From Echinicola strongylocentroti (GTDB lineage: Bacteria > Bacteroidota > Bacteroidia > Cytophagales > Cyclobacteriaceae), in the NCBI RefSeq assembly GCF_003260975.1, contig NZ_CP030041.1, positions 967,001 through 1,031,000 of the forward strand: 64,000 nt of DNA. Direction: 5' to 3'. This document shows positions 28,851 to 37,992 of the stretch, piece by piece; position 1 is the stretch's first letter; every line of letters begins with the position of its first letter. Below the pieces are notes generated by a model. That model had not been told where the DNA came from, did not search any database, and worked only from the letters and a program-made list of their open reading frames with translations. A program made the position numbers and the translations under genes.

Positions 28851-29340
28851 CCCGTTGTTCCGACAGCTATGCTGCGGAACCAGTAGCATTGAGTTTTTAA
28901 CTCAATACCACTAGTTTAGTGGTTTCATGGAAAGCTTGGCATGGTGTATCACCAAAACTTTACTAGAGACTTGAGAGCCTCATGCCGTAGGCATAAAAGC
29001 TTGCTAACAGCCACGATCATCAATGCTCAGTCATGTGCCGTAGGTACACCCCGTTGTTCCGACAGCTATGCTGCGGAACCAGTAGCATTGAGTTTTTAAC
29101 TCAATACCACTAGTTTGGTGGTTTCATGGAAAGCTTGGCATGGTGTATCACCAAAACTTCACTAGAGACTTGAGGACACCATGCCGTAGGCAAGAAAGCT
29201 TGGTAACAGCCACGATCATCAGTCCTCAGTCATGTGCCGTAGGTACACCCCGTTGTTCCGACAGCTATGCTGCGGAACCAGTAGCATTGAGTTTTTAACT
29301 CAATACCACAAGTTTAGTGGTTTCATGGAAAGTTTGGCAT
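28851..29340. repeat. Tandem repeat, 199-bp period, about 2.5 units
   Basis: CCCGTTGTTCCGACAGCTAT starts at 28851, 29050 and 29249, giving an exact 199-bp period. Units differ at only a few bases. Each holds several palindromic pieces: TTCCGACAGC/GCTGCGGAA, TTGAGTTTTTAACTCAA and GCCGTAGGCA. The third unit stops after about 92 bp at AAGTTTGGCAT. There is no open frame of note. It fills most of the 675-bp gap between the quinone reductase and the amidohydrolase genes. A diverged form of the head motif recurs at 39390-39425. Confidence 0.85.
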
Positions 29341-29440
29341 CGATATCAATCGGTAAAAGCAATTTCCCTCGCCGTAGCCTCGCTTGTCCTGTACACTTCC
29401 AAATAAATACGTATATTTAACTAACACAACCGCTTTATCC

Positions 29441-30847
29441 ATGAAAATAACCTCTCCTTTCATCTTGATGGTCTTATTGGCCTTTGGAATGATTGCTTGC
29501 CAAAACAAAAACAGCCAAAAGGAAGCGCCTTCACCGACCGCAAAAGTCATCGCCGATGTCAACATCATCGACATCCGTAATGGGCACATCACTAAAGGAC
29601 ACGTGGTGGTGGATTCGGGGAAAATCCAACGGATACTGCCCGTTTCGGAAGATGAAGCAGAAGTAATCCAAGAAGCAGAGCTGATCAATGGAAAGGGGAA
29701 ATACCTAGTGCCGGGCATAGCAGAAATGCACGCCCACCTACCTTCGGTCATCTGGAATGACCCTCAAATGGAAGAGGTACTTTTTCTCTACCTTTCCAAT
29801 GGCATCACCACAATCAGGGGAATGCTTGGCCACCACCTACACCTAGAACTCAAGGAAAAAGTGGCCAACGATAAAATCCTCAGCCCCAGAATCTACACTT
29901 CCAGTCCTTCGCTAAACGGCAATACCGTTACCAGCACCGAACAGGCTACCGAAATGGTCACTTCCTACCAAAAGGATGGCTTTGATTTCCTAAAACTCCA
30001 CCCTGGCCTCCGGCTGCACGTCTTTGACCAAATCGTCAAAACAGCCAATGAAGTAAATATCCCTTTTGCCGGTCATGTCTCCACCTTGGTGGGTATCAGA
30101 CATGCACTCGAAAGCGGCTATGCCAGCATTGACCATGTGGATGGTTTTTTGGAAGGACTGGTACCGGAATCGGCAGGGGTAAATCCTACCGAAAATGGTT
30201 TTTTTGGCTATAATTTTACCGAAAAGGCAGACACCACACTTATTCCAGACTTGGTAAAAACGACCAAAACACATGAAGTTTGGGTCGTACCGACCCAAAG
30301 CTTGTTTAGTAGGTGGTTTTCGCCCACTCCCGCCAAACAGCTGGCCAATGATCCCGAAATGAAATATATGGCTCCTGAGGTAATCGAAAACTGGATCAAC
30401 AGCAAAAACAACCTCACCGAAACAGATGCGTACAACGCTGAGCAATGGGAGGATTTTATGGCCATCAGGAAGATGCTGATCCGTGGACTTCAAGAAAATG
30501 GACATGGCCTGTTGCTAGGTTCGGATGCTCCACAGGTGTTCAACGTTCCAGGTTTTTCCATCCAGCATGAAATGCAGGCAATGGTAGAGGCAGGTCTAAG
30601 TCCGCTTGAAACCCTGCAAATGGGTACAGTCAATCCAGCCAAATACTTTGGTCAAGAAGGCAATTTTGGTGAAATAGCTACAGGAGCCAGCGCAGACCTC
30701 ATTCTTTTGGACGCTAACCCACTGGAAGATATTTCTAATATGCAACGCCCCAGGGGAGTGATGGTCAGAGGACATTGGATCAGTCGAGATCAGATCGACC
30801 AGAAGTTAAAAACTATCGCCGATAAGTACAGGGAATTGAATGAGTGA
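29441..30847 (+). CDS. Amidohydrolase-family lipoprotein (imidazolonepropionase/prolidase-like)
   Basis: A metal-dependent hydrolase of 468 aa exported as a lipoprotein (lipobox FGMIAC). The N-terminal beta-sandwich with IADVNIIDIRNGHI and GKYLVPGIAEMHAHL supplies the first metal ligands (HxH, MHAHL near residue 97). Later FAGHVSTLVGIRHAL and IDHVDGF carry further histidines, and LLGSDAPQ holds the conserved aspartate. It ends with the usual GEIATGASADLILLDANPL. The ATG at 29441 is preferred because the signal peptide starts there, although the frame is open from 29384. The substrate is unknown (imides, dipeptides or ureas are possible). Confidence 0.88.
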   Translation: MKITSPFILMVLLAFGMIACQNKNSQKEAPSPTAKVIADVNIIDIRNGHITKGHVVVDSGKIQRILPVSEDEAEVIQEAELINGKGKYLVPGIAEMHAHLPSVIWNDPQMEEVLFLYLSNGITTIRGMLGHHLHLELKEKVANDKILSPRIYTSSPSLNGNTVTSTEQATEMVTSYQKDGFDFLKLHPGLRLHVFDQIVKTANEVNIPFAGHVSTLVGIRHALESGYASIDHVDGFLEGLVPESAGVNPTENGFFGYNFTEKADTTLIPDLVKTTKTHEVWVVPTQSLFSRWFSPTPAKQLANDPEMKYMAPEVIENWINSKNNLTETDAYNAEQWEDFMAIRKMLIRGLQENGHGLLLGSDAPQVFNVPGFSIQHEMQAMVEAGLSPLETLQMGTVNPAKYFGQEGNFGEIATGASADLILLDANPLEDISNMQRPRGVMVRGHWISRDQIDQKLKTIADKYRELNE

Positions 30848-31040
30848 GAAATCATTCAATATGCTATAACACCTACTAGCCTATCTCTACCCCCTTACCT
30901 CAAAAGCGGCTCTATACTGAAATAAAGCCACACGCTAAGGCATATAAAAATGCTACATAAAACAGGTAACTTATTTGAGAACCACATAGCTATATAGGGC
31001 TCAATAGGGTGAAATTCCGAAATCAATTTACCCTGTACCT

Positions 31041-31232
31041 GTAACCTCGGTTCGATTATAAAACCGTCACTACGAGGCTTAGAGGGAGGTCTGAGCGGGT
31101 GGAAGCCGTGGCAGCTCGCCGCGGCGAGTTGCCACACACTTTTCCAACCCACATCCTCCTAAAAAGGGCCTGCCTGGGCAGACAGGTTCGCTATGACGGT
31201 TTCAATACTAAAATTAAGTCGAGCTCAGGTTT
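31041..31232 (+). repeat. Interspersed repeat family A, copy 3
   Basis: Homologous to 134-330. It carries an 18-bp imperfect palindrome (CCTGCCTGGGCAGACAGG, about 31168-31186) directly after AAAAAGGG, at the point where copy 1 is uninterrupted, and lacks the GTACAGTGGTCGGAACATGC segment of copies 1 and 2. The remaining parts of 30848-31434 show no gene. Confidence 0.8.
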
Positions 31233-31434
31233 GTACTTTTAGATTGGGGCTTTGCACCAACTGGTGGTGGAACGTTGTGAGCGTCTTAAATACGAGTTTT
31301 TATTTTAAGTCCGGTTTAGCCATTCTACTAACCGAAAAAAGCAGAACTTTCATTCATTATGAAACCTTTTCAGGGAAATACGTGTATATACATTAGATTC
31401 ATTTACATTTAATTTAAACGGCTTAGGAGGCACT

Positions 31435-32457
31435 ATGAAAGATACAGCAGTCAAAAAAATCAGACAACTTGGATTCCAATGGCAAACACAAGATCCCTTT
31501 TTGTTTTGCGCCTATCACTTGGACGAATTTCCAGAAGGAAACGATGATCTTGGACCAAAAGCTTCTTTGGAAGGCCGAAATATCGGTCAGGACTTTACCA
31601 TCCGAGATGGATGGAGAATGTACCATGGAAGCAAGGTACCCGGCTTTCCTGCCCACCCCCACAAAGGCTTTGAAACGGTTACATTGGTGGAGCGTGGATT
31701 TGCGGACCATTCGGATTCATTGGGAGCAGCCGGGAGATTTGGGCAAGGTGACGTGCAGTGGATGACCGCCGGTAAGGGCGTCATGCACAGCGAGATGTTC
31801 CCACTGCTGAACAAGGATGAAAAGAACCCTTTGCTGTTGTTCCAGCTATGGCTAAACCTGCCCAAAGCAAACAAAAACGTTCCTGCGCATTTCAAAATGC
31901 TTTGGGGAGAGACCATTCCAGTGCATACCGAAAAGGATGAAAACGGCCATCAGATCAGCATCAAGGTAGTGGCCGGACAGTATGCAGACGCAAAGGCTCC
32001 TGCTCCCAACCCAGATTCATGGGCAGCGGATCCTGAAAACCATGTGGCCATTTGGACCATCAAATTGGCGCCCAATGCCAAATGGACATTACCGGCCACA
32101 GCGGAAGGCATCAATCGCTCTCTATTCTTCTATAAAGGAGAAAAACTAGATACAGAAGGCTTTGAGGTGCCAGAGGGACGTTCACTGGACCTGTTTTCCG
32201 AAAAGGAAATCACTTTTGTGAATGGTAATCAACCTGCTGAGCTGTTGTTCTTGCAGGGAAAACCCATCAATGAACCAGTCGTGAAGCATGGCCCCTTCGT
32301 CATGAACAGTACCCAGGAAATCCATCAGGCCATGACGGAATTTCAGCAGACCCAATTTGGAGGCTGGCCATGGCCAAACCATGAACCCACCCATGCCAAA
32401 GAAAAAGGACGGTTTGCCATCCATGCTGATGGGCGCGAAGAGGTAAAAGACCAGTAA
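31435..32457 (+). CDS. Pirin-family protein
   Basis: A cupin-fold metalloprotein of 340 aa. The pirin N-terminal signature is present: [20 protein letters not shown] (near residues 71-90) with the metal histidines in HPHKG, then [27 protein letters not shown] with further His/Glu ligands, and a C-terminal pirin cupin domain. Some bacterial pirins have quercetinase activity or bind regulatory partners, but the role here is open. The start is preceded by TAGGAGG 6-8 bp before ATG, an unusually strong Shine-Dalgarno sequence for a Bacteroidota gene. A hairpin follows the stop. Confidence 0.93.
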   Translation: MKDTAVKKIRQLGFQWQTQDPFLFCAYHLDEFPEGNDDLGPKASLEGRNIGQDFTIRDGWRMYHGSKVPGFPAHPHKGFETVTLVERGFADHSDSLGAAGRFGQGDVQWMTAGKGVMHSEMFPLLNKDEKNPLLLFQLWLNLPKANKNVPAHFKMLWGETIPVHTEKDENGHQISIKVVAGQYADAKAPAPNPDSWAADPENHVAIWTIKLAPNAKWTLPATAEGINRSLFFYKGEKLDTEGFEVPEGRSLDLFSEKEITFVNGNQPAELLFLQGKPINEPVVKHGPFVMNSTQEIHQAMTEFQQTQFGGWPWPNHEPTHAKEKGRFAIHADGREEVKDQ

Positions 32458-32465
32458 CATTATTC

Positions 32466-32528
32466 ATTCCGGCGACAGCAAAGTCTTCCTAGAAAACTAG
32501 GGCCTTTCCTTCGTCGGAATGTCTTTTT
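32466..32528 (+). terminator. Hairpin after the pirin gene
   Basis: ATTCCGGCGAC and GTCGGAAT arms with an inner AAAG/CTTT and CCTAGaaaaCTAGG stem form a branched hairpin, followed by GTCTTTTTAA. It fits a terminator and abuts the family B terminus. Confidence 0.55.
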
Positions 32529-33263
32529 AACCCGGAATCAATGCCGTTTAGTTAAGGGTATTCCCTCCTTTTCATATACCTAAAAGTCCTTTTTTTGATT
32601 GACTTTGGCTGGGGAAACCTGATCATCTTGGTGGATTTTATCCTTTTCCTTTTTTCCCCCGAAAGCCTTCGGGGCAGGCTATTGATGAAAAAAGAAAGAA
32701 AAAAATCTAGGCCGGTGGTATGCCCTTTAAAATGGAACATGGATTTACCCTGCGACCGAGACCCGTCACCCATTTTAATTTCCACCCGATGGCTACGACC
32801 TAAAAGTGAGTGGGTCTCGCTGTTCCACGACGCGAGCCAACTCCCTTCCTTAACGGCCTCCACCATCGGCTGGAAAACAGGCATACCAAGGGCCGTCATA
32901 TGGAAACAACACCTTTTTGGGACTTATTAACTGAATCCGCCTTGCAGGTATTGGGCGTTAAGAAATTAAAAAGCGGGTGGGCAAGAAGGCAGGCTTGTTT
33001 GACGAAATACTAGTCAAAAAGAATGTTGGCTGCTAGAAAAGGAGGAGTTTGCCTGCATGAGGGGAGGTTTTAATTTTAGGCCAATAGATGCACAGCGGCG
33101 GGGTTTTTTGGTTACTTTTTTGACCTGAAGCAAAAAAGTGACAAAGGTAAAGGGATGAAAAACACCTAGGAATTTAGCTAGAAAAATAACTGCCCAAGGA
33201 ATAAATATAGAACCCATATTTTCCAGATACACACTAACTAAACGGCATTGAAACCGGGTTTAA
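32527..33263. repeat. Repeat family B, copy 3
   Basis: Full-length element with inverted termini TTTAACCCGG(A)ATCAATGC and GCATTGAAACCGGGTTTAA. Compared with the other copies, it contains a 23-bp insertion (about 32658-32680) built around CCCGAAAGCCTTCGGGG between TTTTTTCC and ATTGATG. The conserved stem GTTACTTTTTTG/CAAAAAAGTGAC lies at 33111-33142. The right terminus overlaps the TAA stop of the glycerate kinase gene (33260-33262). Confidence 0.8.
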
Positions 33264-34384
33264 TCCTCTTCACCGAAATCACACTTACTTAAAAATTCCT
33301 TCAAGCTACTTTTCAGGTACTTCTCGGCGACATCACTTATATTTTGCAGACTAAAGTCCAATTCTGGCAAATTGACGACTTCATCAAAGCCACTCTTTAT
33401 GCCTTCCTCCTCTCCTCCGGAAGTGATTAAAATAGCCTTTTTACGCTGTTGTTGAGCCAGTTGCAATAACTCATAGCTTCCTTTGCCAGCGGATGACTGA
33501 CGGTCAAATCTTCCTTCTCCCGTAATCACCCAATCTGCCCACTTCACCTTTTCTTCCATCTCCACTCGCTCAAAGAAATAGTGGGCTCCTTGCTTGATTG
33601 CTACCGGAAAAAAAGCACTTAGCCCTAGGGCAATTCCACCTGCCGCACCAAAGCCCGGCTGATCCTCCAATGCTCCCTTTCCTTTGGCTTTCATCAGTTC
33701 AAAGACCCTTTTCGCTGCTTCTTCAAACGCCTGTTGGTCGGTATCCTTCAAACCCTTTTGCGGCCCAAATACCGGAATGGCACCTTCCTTCCCAAAAAAG
33801 GTATTGTTCACATCGCACAAACAGGTAAAGCGGATATTGTGCTTGATCGGCGACCGCTGGATATAGGCCACTTTGGACAGAAATCCTGGACTAAACACCG
33901 GGATTTCCCTGCCATGTTCATCCAAAAACAAAAAGCCCAATGCCCTCAATATCCCTGTTCCCATATCCACTGTAGCACTTCCTCCAAGTCCTAGGATGAT
34001 ATGGTCAGCACCTTGGCTGATCGCCTCCAAGACCAATAGCCCTGTCCCATAGCTACTGCTCGCTTTGGCATCTATCAAAGCACTATCCAGCCCTTCAAGC
34101 CCACTTACTGTGGCCACATCAATCAAAACAGTTTTTTGACTTTTATTTAAAAACATTAACCCTAATTTAACCCTTCCGATAGCATCAAGCCCCATCACCT
34201 GTAGTTCACTTAGCCCCAGCTGTTTGCCAAGCAACAAGCAAGTTCCGTCTCCTCCGTCGGCAATGGGACACAATTGGAATTCGGCTTGGCGCAAATGTTG
34301 GCTCAGTACTTCCTTGATCAGAGCTGCAGCGCGATCAGCTGGGATGGTTCCTTTGAAAGCATTGGGGGCTATGAGGATTTTCAT
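33260..34384 (-). CDS. Glycerate kinase
   Basis: ATP-dependent kinase of the glycerate kinase type 1 family (374 aa), forming 2- or 3-phosphoglycerate from D-glycerate. Family motifs seen: MKILIAPNAFKGTIPA at the N-terminus, PIADGGDGTC (residues about 42-51), GLGGSATVDMGTGILRALGF and a late DWVITGEGRFDRQS with the acidic catalytic residues. Cytoplasmic and monocistronic. The stop codon is contributed by the family B terminal repeat, and the protein ends in a short acidic tail (CDFGEED) that may have been altered by that junction. Confidence 0.95.
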   Translation of the reverse strand: MKILIAPNAFKGTIPADRAAALIKEVLSQHLRQAEFQLCPIADGGDGTCLLLGKQLGLSELQVMGLDAIGRVKLGLMFLNKSQKTVLIDVATVSGLEGLDSALIDAKASSSYGTGLLVLEAISQGADHIILGLGGSATVDMGTGILRALGFLFLDEHGREIPVFSPGFLSKVAYIQRSPIKHNIRFTCLCDVNNTFFGKEGAIPVFGPQKGLKDTDQQAFEEAAKRVFELMKAKGKGALEDQPGFGAAGGIALGLSAFFPVAIKQGAHYFFERVEMEEKVKWADWVITGEGRFDRQSSAGKGSYELLQLAQQQRKKAILITSGGEEEGIKSGFDEVVNLPELDFSLQNISDVAEKYLKSSLKEFLSKCDFGEED

Positions 34385-34458
34385 AGGTTGGATACTAGGT
34401 TATTCATAAACAATCAACCAGCTTAACTCATACAGGTTCACATAGATCTATTGCGTCT

Positions 34459-34644
34459 TTAGTCCTCCATCAGAAACCTTTCGAAATTCCCTTGGTGGAT
34501 TATTTGAAACGTACTTTCAGGATATGCTTTTAAGAAACTGTTAGGTCGTTTCACCTTAGCATTAGGGTTCCATTTGAATTCATAGGCCTGTATTTCCCCT
34601 CCTGACTCTTCAATAAAATCAATTTCAATGACTTTAAAATACAA
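34459..34644 (-). pseudogene. C-terminal remnant of a DUF4143-type ATPase gene
   Basis: About 60 codons reading EIDFIEESGGEIQAYEFKW, PNSFLKAYPES and QIIHQGNFERFL. This is the pattern of the extreme C-terminus of AAA+ ATPases with a DUF4143 domain (EVDFIxxxxGxxxAxEvK ... YP ... N ... FL). The ATPase core and most of DUF4143 are absent. Just upstream (34650-34705) two 22-bp direct repeats (TTGGATTTnATTCCGAAAAA then GTC) occur where the gene body should be. The remnant is probably the scar of a deletion. Confidence 0.65.
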
Positions 34645-34722
34645 CTTTTTTGGATTTCATTCCGAAAAAGTCAGTACTTTATTGGATTTTATTCCGAAAA
34701 AGTCGATTTTAATATGGCCATT

Positions 34723-36081
34723 TTATAACGTGTTTTTTTTCTTCATCCGTATAAAGTAGTCCTTGGTGGCTGCCATTACTTTTGGTGAAAGGTAAATGGC
34801 AGAAATCATGGTTGGGAAAGCCATCACGGCATACATGCCATCCACAAAGCTCATGACCACCTTTAGCGAAACAACCGCTCCAGCCACGATGGTCAGCAGA
34901 TAGAAGTAGTTGTAATAATTCGCCTTATCCGCTCCGAAAAGGTAATTAAAGCATTTGTGGCCATAATAGCTATAGGTAAACATGGTGGACAGCGCAAATA
35001 CCAATACGGCAGCCATCAAGAAATATTTGCCTACCACCGGAATCCCGCTCTGAAAAGCAGAAAGGGTCATCAGCACGCCATCCTTTTCACCCGTTTCCCA
35101 TACTCCTGTCACCATAATGGTCATGGCGGTAAGCGTACATACCACAATGGTATCGATAAATGGCCCCAGCATCGCAATCAAGCCCTCACGCACAGGCTCT
35201 TCATTTTTGGAAGCCCCATGCACCATGGGCGCGGTACCGATCCCTGCTTCATTGCTGAAGGCCGCTCGCCTTGCTCCTGTGATGATCACTGCTCCGACGG
35301 AGCCACCCAAAACGGCTTCTCCTGTAAAAGCATCATTGATAATGGCCCAAAAAGATGGTATTATCTGCCCACTGAATTTATACAAAATCACCAACACGCT
35401 AAGAAAATAAAGGGTCACCATAAAAGGCACCATTTTCGAAGCCACAGCCGCAATTCGCTGTATACCGCCCAAAATAACCGTAGCAACCAAAAGCATCATC
35501 GAAATGCCCAAAATCCATCGAGTAGAGGAACCATAATCCAAGCCAAAGGGCTTTAAAAGTACCACTCGCATCACCTCGGTCAACTGGTTGGCCTGGAAGA
35601 TGGCCAGCAGTCCCATGATCCCAGCGACACAGAAAATGACAGACAGAAAGCGCCACTTCTTGCCCATCCCCTCTTCGATCACGTACATCGGCCCGCCTTG
35701 GATGTGTCCGGAGCTGTCCTTGCCACGGTACATGATGGCCAGCGTACAGGTAAAGTACTTGGTCGCCATGCCGACAAATGCCGACATCCACATCCAGAAT
35801 ATTGCTCCGGGACCGCCCATTCCGATGGCCAGGGCCACCCCACTGATATTGCCCAGTCCCACTGTCGCAGCAATCGCCGAAGTGAGAGCTTGGAAGGAAG
35901 TGATGTCCCCTTTGGCATTGGGGTCGTCGTATTTGCCACTTACCACCTTCATGGCGTGGGCAAATCCCCTGAAAGGAATTATTCCAGAATATAAAAACAA
36001 CAATGTACCTCCCCCCAAAAGAAGGGACAGCAATGGCCATCCCCAAATCCAGTTACTAAAATCAATGATCAGTTGCCCCAT
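34723..36081 (-). CDS. Sodium:alanine symporter (AGCS family)
   Basis: A 452-aa integral membrane protein importing alanine or glycine with Na+. It has the AGCS signature segments: SGIIPFRGFAHAMKVV, ITSFQALTSAIAATVGLGNI (the GxxxxTAxAxTVGxGN motif near residues 60-79) and GGPGAIFWMWMSAFVGMATKY. A later GARRAAFSNEAGIGTAP carries the conserved NEAGxGxAP motif. Around ten or eleven transmembrane helices. It ends in a basic KKKNTL tail. Monocistronic, with a 160-bp gap to the next gene. Confidence 0.95.
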   Translation of the reverse strand: MGQLIIDFSNWIWGWPLLSLLLGGGTLLFLYSGIIPFRGFAHAMKVVSGKYDDPNAKGDITSFQALTSAIAATVGLGNISGVALAIGMGGPGAIFWMWMSAFVGMATKYFTCTLAIMYRGKDSSGHIQGGPMYVIEEGMGKKWRFLSVIFCVAGIMGLLAIFQANQLTEVMRVVLLKPFGLDYGSSTRWILGISMMLLVATVILGGIQRIAAVASKMVPFMVTLYFLSVLVILYKFSGQIIPSFWAIINDAFTGEAVLGGSVGAVIITGARRAAFSNEAGIGTAPMVHGASKNEEPVREGLIAMLGPFIDTIVVCTLTAMTIMVTGVWETGEKDGVLMTLSAFQSGIPVVGKYFLMAAVLVFALSTMFTYSYYGHKCFNYLFGADKANYYNYFYLLTIVAGAVVSLKVVMSFVDGMYAVMAFPTMISAIYLSPKVMAATKDYFIRMKKKNTL

Positions 36082-36243
36082 AGTTTACGTTTAATTCATG
36101 CTATGCCGTCTTGCTTTTATTTTAAAGCAAAACTAAAAAGTGAATATTACCACCATTTTCCTACTTATCCAAAAATGAATTTTATAATCTAACAGATATT
36201 TTTGCTCACGGAAATCACGAAATACTCAGAATTGAAGGAAAAA

Positions 36244-36624
36244 TTAATTAATAATTCTAATGATACTTTCTCTGTCTATTAAAAATGAACTGTTAAAGTT
36301 AATCAAGAAGCCTAGGGGTTTATTGGACAATTTGAGATAAGTAAGCAATTGTTTCTTATGCACATCCAGTAAATCGGAAACCGATTTAATTTCTAAAATC
36401 ACACAATTTTCTATCAAAATATCCAGCCTAAACCCCATATCCAATTTTACTGAATGATAGTTTACAGGAACAGCAACCTGAGCTTCGGCAGCCAGTCCCG
36501 CTTTAGAAAATTCATACAATAACGCTTCTTCATAAACACGCCCCAATAAGCCGGGACCCAATTCTTTGTGAACTCTAAAAATAATCCCGCGTATTGTATA
36601 TGTCAACTCCTTGTTTACTTCCAA
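36244..36624 (-). CDS. GxxExxY-family protein (PD-(D/E)xK-like fold)
   Basis: A 126-aa soluble protein of the GxxExxY family, common and often multicopy in Bacteroidota. Core elements: HKELGPGLLGRVYEEALLYE, FRLDILIENCVILEIKS with the D...ExK nuclease-like residues, and KPLGFLINFNS. The naming motif G-x-x-E-x-x-Y reads GLLGRVY, so glycine replaces the eponymous glutamate. Function unproven; it resembles restriction-endonuclease-fold proteins. No partner gene is adjacent. The ORF appears intact. Confidence 0.85.
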   Translation of the reverse strand: MEVNKELTYTIRGIIFRVHKELGPGLLGRVYEEALLYEFSKAGLAAEAQVAVPVNYHSVKLDMGFRLDILIENCVILEIKSVSDLLDVHKKQLLTYLKLSNKPLGFLINFNSSFLIDRESIIRIIN

Positions 36625-36903
36625 TTGCCTGATAATTTAGTTGGTAAAGCTTCAATTTAGAAATTTACTCGAGGACTTAGGGATTTTATAAAAAATGTCA
36701 CCAAAAGTACTTTATTCGTACAGAATTCCAGTAACATTCCCCTCCTTAATCACCTGGTACATTCTGTGTACTCTGTGCATTCCGTGAGAACCATAAAAAT
36801 TCCTGTGTAATCCGCGGGAAATCCCCACAATAAACATCCGGTCAATCCGAGAGAAATATCCGGAAACCTTGCTATTTTTGGTACTGCTTTATAAACTGTC
36901 CGT
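36625..36903. other. Intergenic region upstream of proB
   Basis: Contains CTGTG-rich, REP-like sequence (about 36755-36815) related to the hairpin at 20312-20397. TATTTTTG at 36873-36880 is an exact -7 element about 24 bp before the proB ATG; there is no matching -33. Confidence 0.45.
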
Positions 36904-37992
36904 ATGATCCACCAAAAGGCCAATACCATCGTTATCAAAATAGGTTCCAATGTCCTCACCCAAGCCAATGGTTCTCCTGACAACTTGCGCATGAAAGCCT
37001 TGGTGCGACAAATGGTCTACCTCCGAGAGCAAGGCCAAGAGATCGTCCTGATCACTTCCGGTGCAGTGGCTTTCGGGAGAAAATCTACGATTTTTGAGAA
37101 AAAAACCGATGCGGTCGTCCAGAAACAGATACTCGCAGCAGTTGGCCAAATCGAGCTGATCAAGAACTACAAGCAGCTTTTCCTAGAGCACAACACGCCA
37201 ATTGCGCAGATCATGGTGACCAAGAGTGATTTCAGGGACAGAAAGCACTACCTGAACATGAAAAACTGCCTGGAAGGGCTCCTGAAAAACAATATCATTC
37301 CAGTAATCAATGAGAACGACACCGTTTCGGTGACCGAATTGATGTTTACCGATAATGATGAACTCGCAGGGCTGGTGGCCGCCATGTTGGATGCCAACAA
37401 CCTGATCCTCCTCAGCAATGTGGACGGAATCTATAAGGGCCATCCGAATGATCCCGAAGCTGAGCTGATCGAAAAAGTAGGCTCAAAAACTCCATCGATG
37501 GCCAATTTTATTTCCTCTTCCAAAAGTTCCTTCGGCCGTGGCGGAATGCTCACAAAGATGAACATGGCCAAAAAATCAGCCGATCTGGGCATCGGTGTCA
37601 CCATTGCCAATGGCAAACGGGAAGATGTGCTGATCGATTACTACCACAACAGGTTGCGGTGTACCTATTTTGAACCCGCCAAGGCCAAACAAAGCCCCAA
37701 AAAGTGGATTGCTCACAGTGAACACTATTCCAAAGGCGAAGTCATCATCAGTGCTGGTGCCGAAAATGCCCTGCGATCCGATACCATCACCAGCCTGCTC
37801 CCCATTGGAATCCTTGAGATCAGGGGAAACTTCACCAAGGGTGAAATCATCCGTATCCAATCGGAAGATGGCCGTAAAATTGGCCTTGGCAAGGCCGCCT
37901 ATGGTGCCAAAGTGGCTGCCGAAAAACAAGGAATAAGCAATCAAAAACCCATTGTCCACTACGATTATCTCTACCTCTATCAAGATCGCTAA
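36904..37992 (+). CDS. proB: Glutamate 5-kinase
   Basis: First step of proline synthesis: ATP-dependent phosphorylation of glutamate, cytoplasmic. 362 aa includes the amino-acid kinase domain (TIVIKIGSNVLTQANG near the N-terminus; VLITSGAVAFG; PVINENDTVS; FTDNDELAGLVAAMLDANNLILLSNVDGIY) and a C-terminal PUA domain (GEVIISAGAENALRS; KGEIIRIQSEDGRKIGLGKAAYGA). NENDTV and the FGRGGMLTKMNMA loop match the kinase active site. proA is not next to it. An exact -7 element lies 24 bp upstream of the start. Confidence 0.96.
   Translation: MIHQKANTIVIKIGSNVLTQANGSPDNLRMKALVRQMVYLREQGQEIVLITSGAVAFGRKSTIFEKKTDAVVQKQILAAVGQIELIKNYKQLFLEHNTPIAQIMVTKSDFRDRKHYLNMKNCLEGLLKNNIIPVINENDTVSVTELMFTDNDELAGLVAAMLDANNLILLSNVDGIYKGHPNDPEAELIEKVGSKTPSMANFISSSKSSFGRGGMLTKMNMAKKSADLGIGVTIANGKREDVLIDYYHNRLRCTYFEPAKAKQSPKKWIAHSEHYSKGEVIISAGAENALRSDTITSLLPIGILEIRGNFTKGEIIRIQSEDGRKIGLGKAAYGAKVAAEKQGISNQKPIVHYDYLYLYQDR

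Noticed and set aside
28851..29340. Possible CRISPR array
   Set aside because: The 199-bp units are nearly identical along their whole length, with no alternation of short repeats and unique spacers, and no cas genes are present.
34723..36046. Long alternative frames overlapping the AGCS symporter
   Set aside because: They are shadows of a strongly recognisable membrane transporter and have no family pattern of their own.
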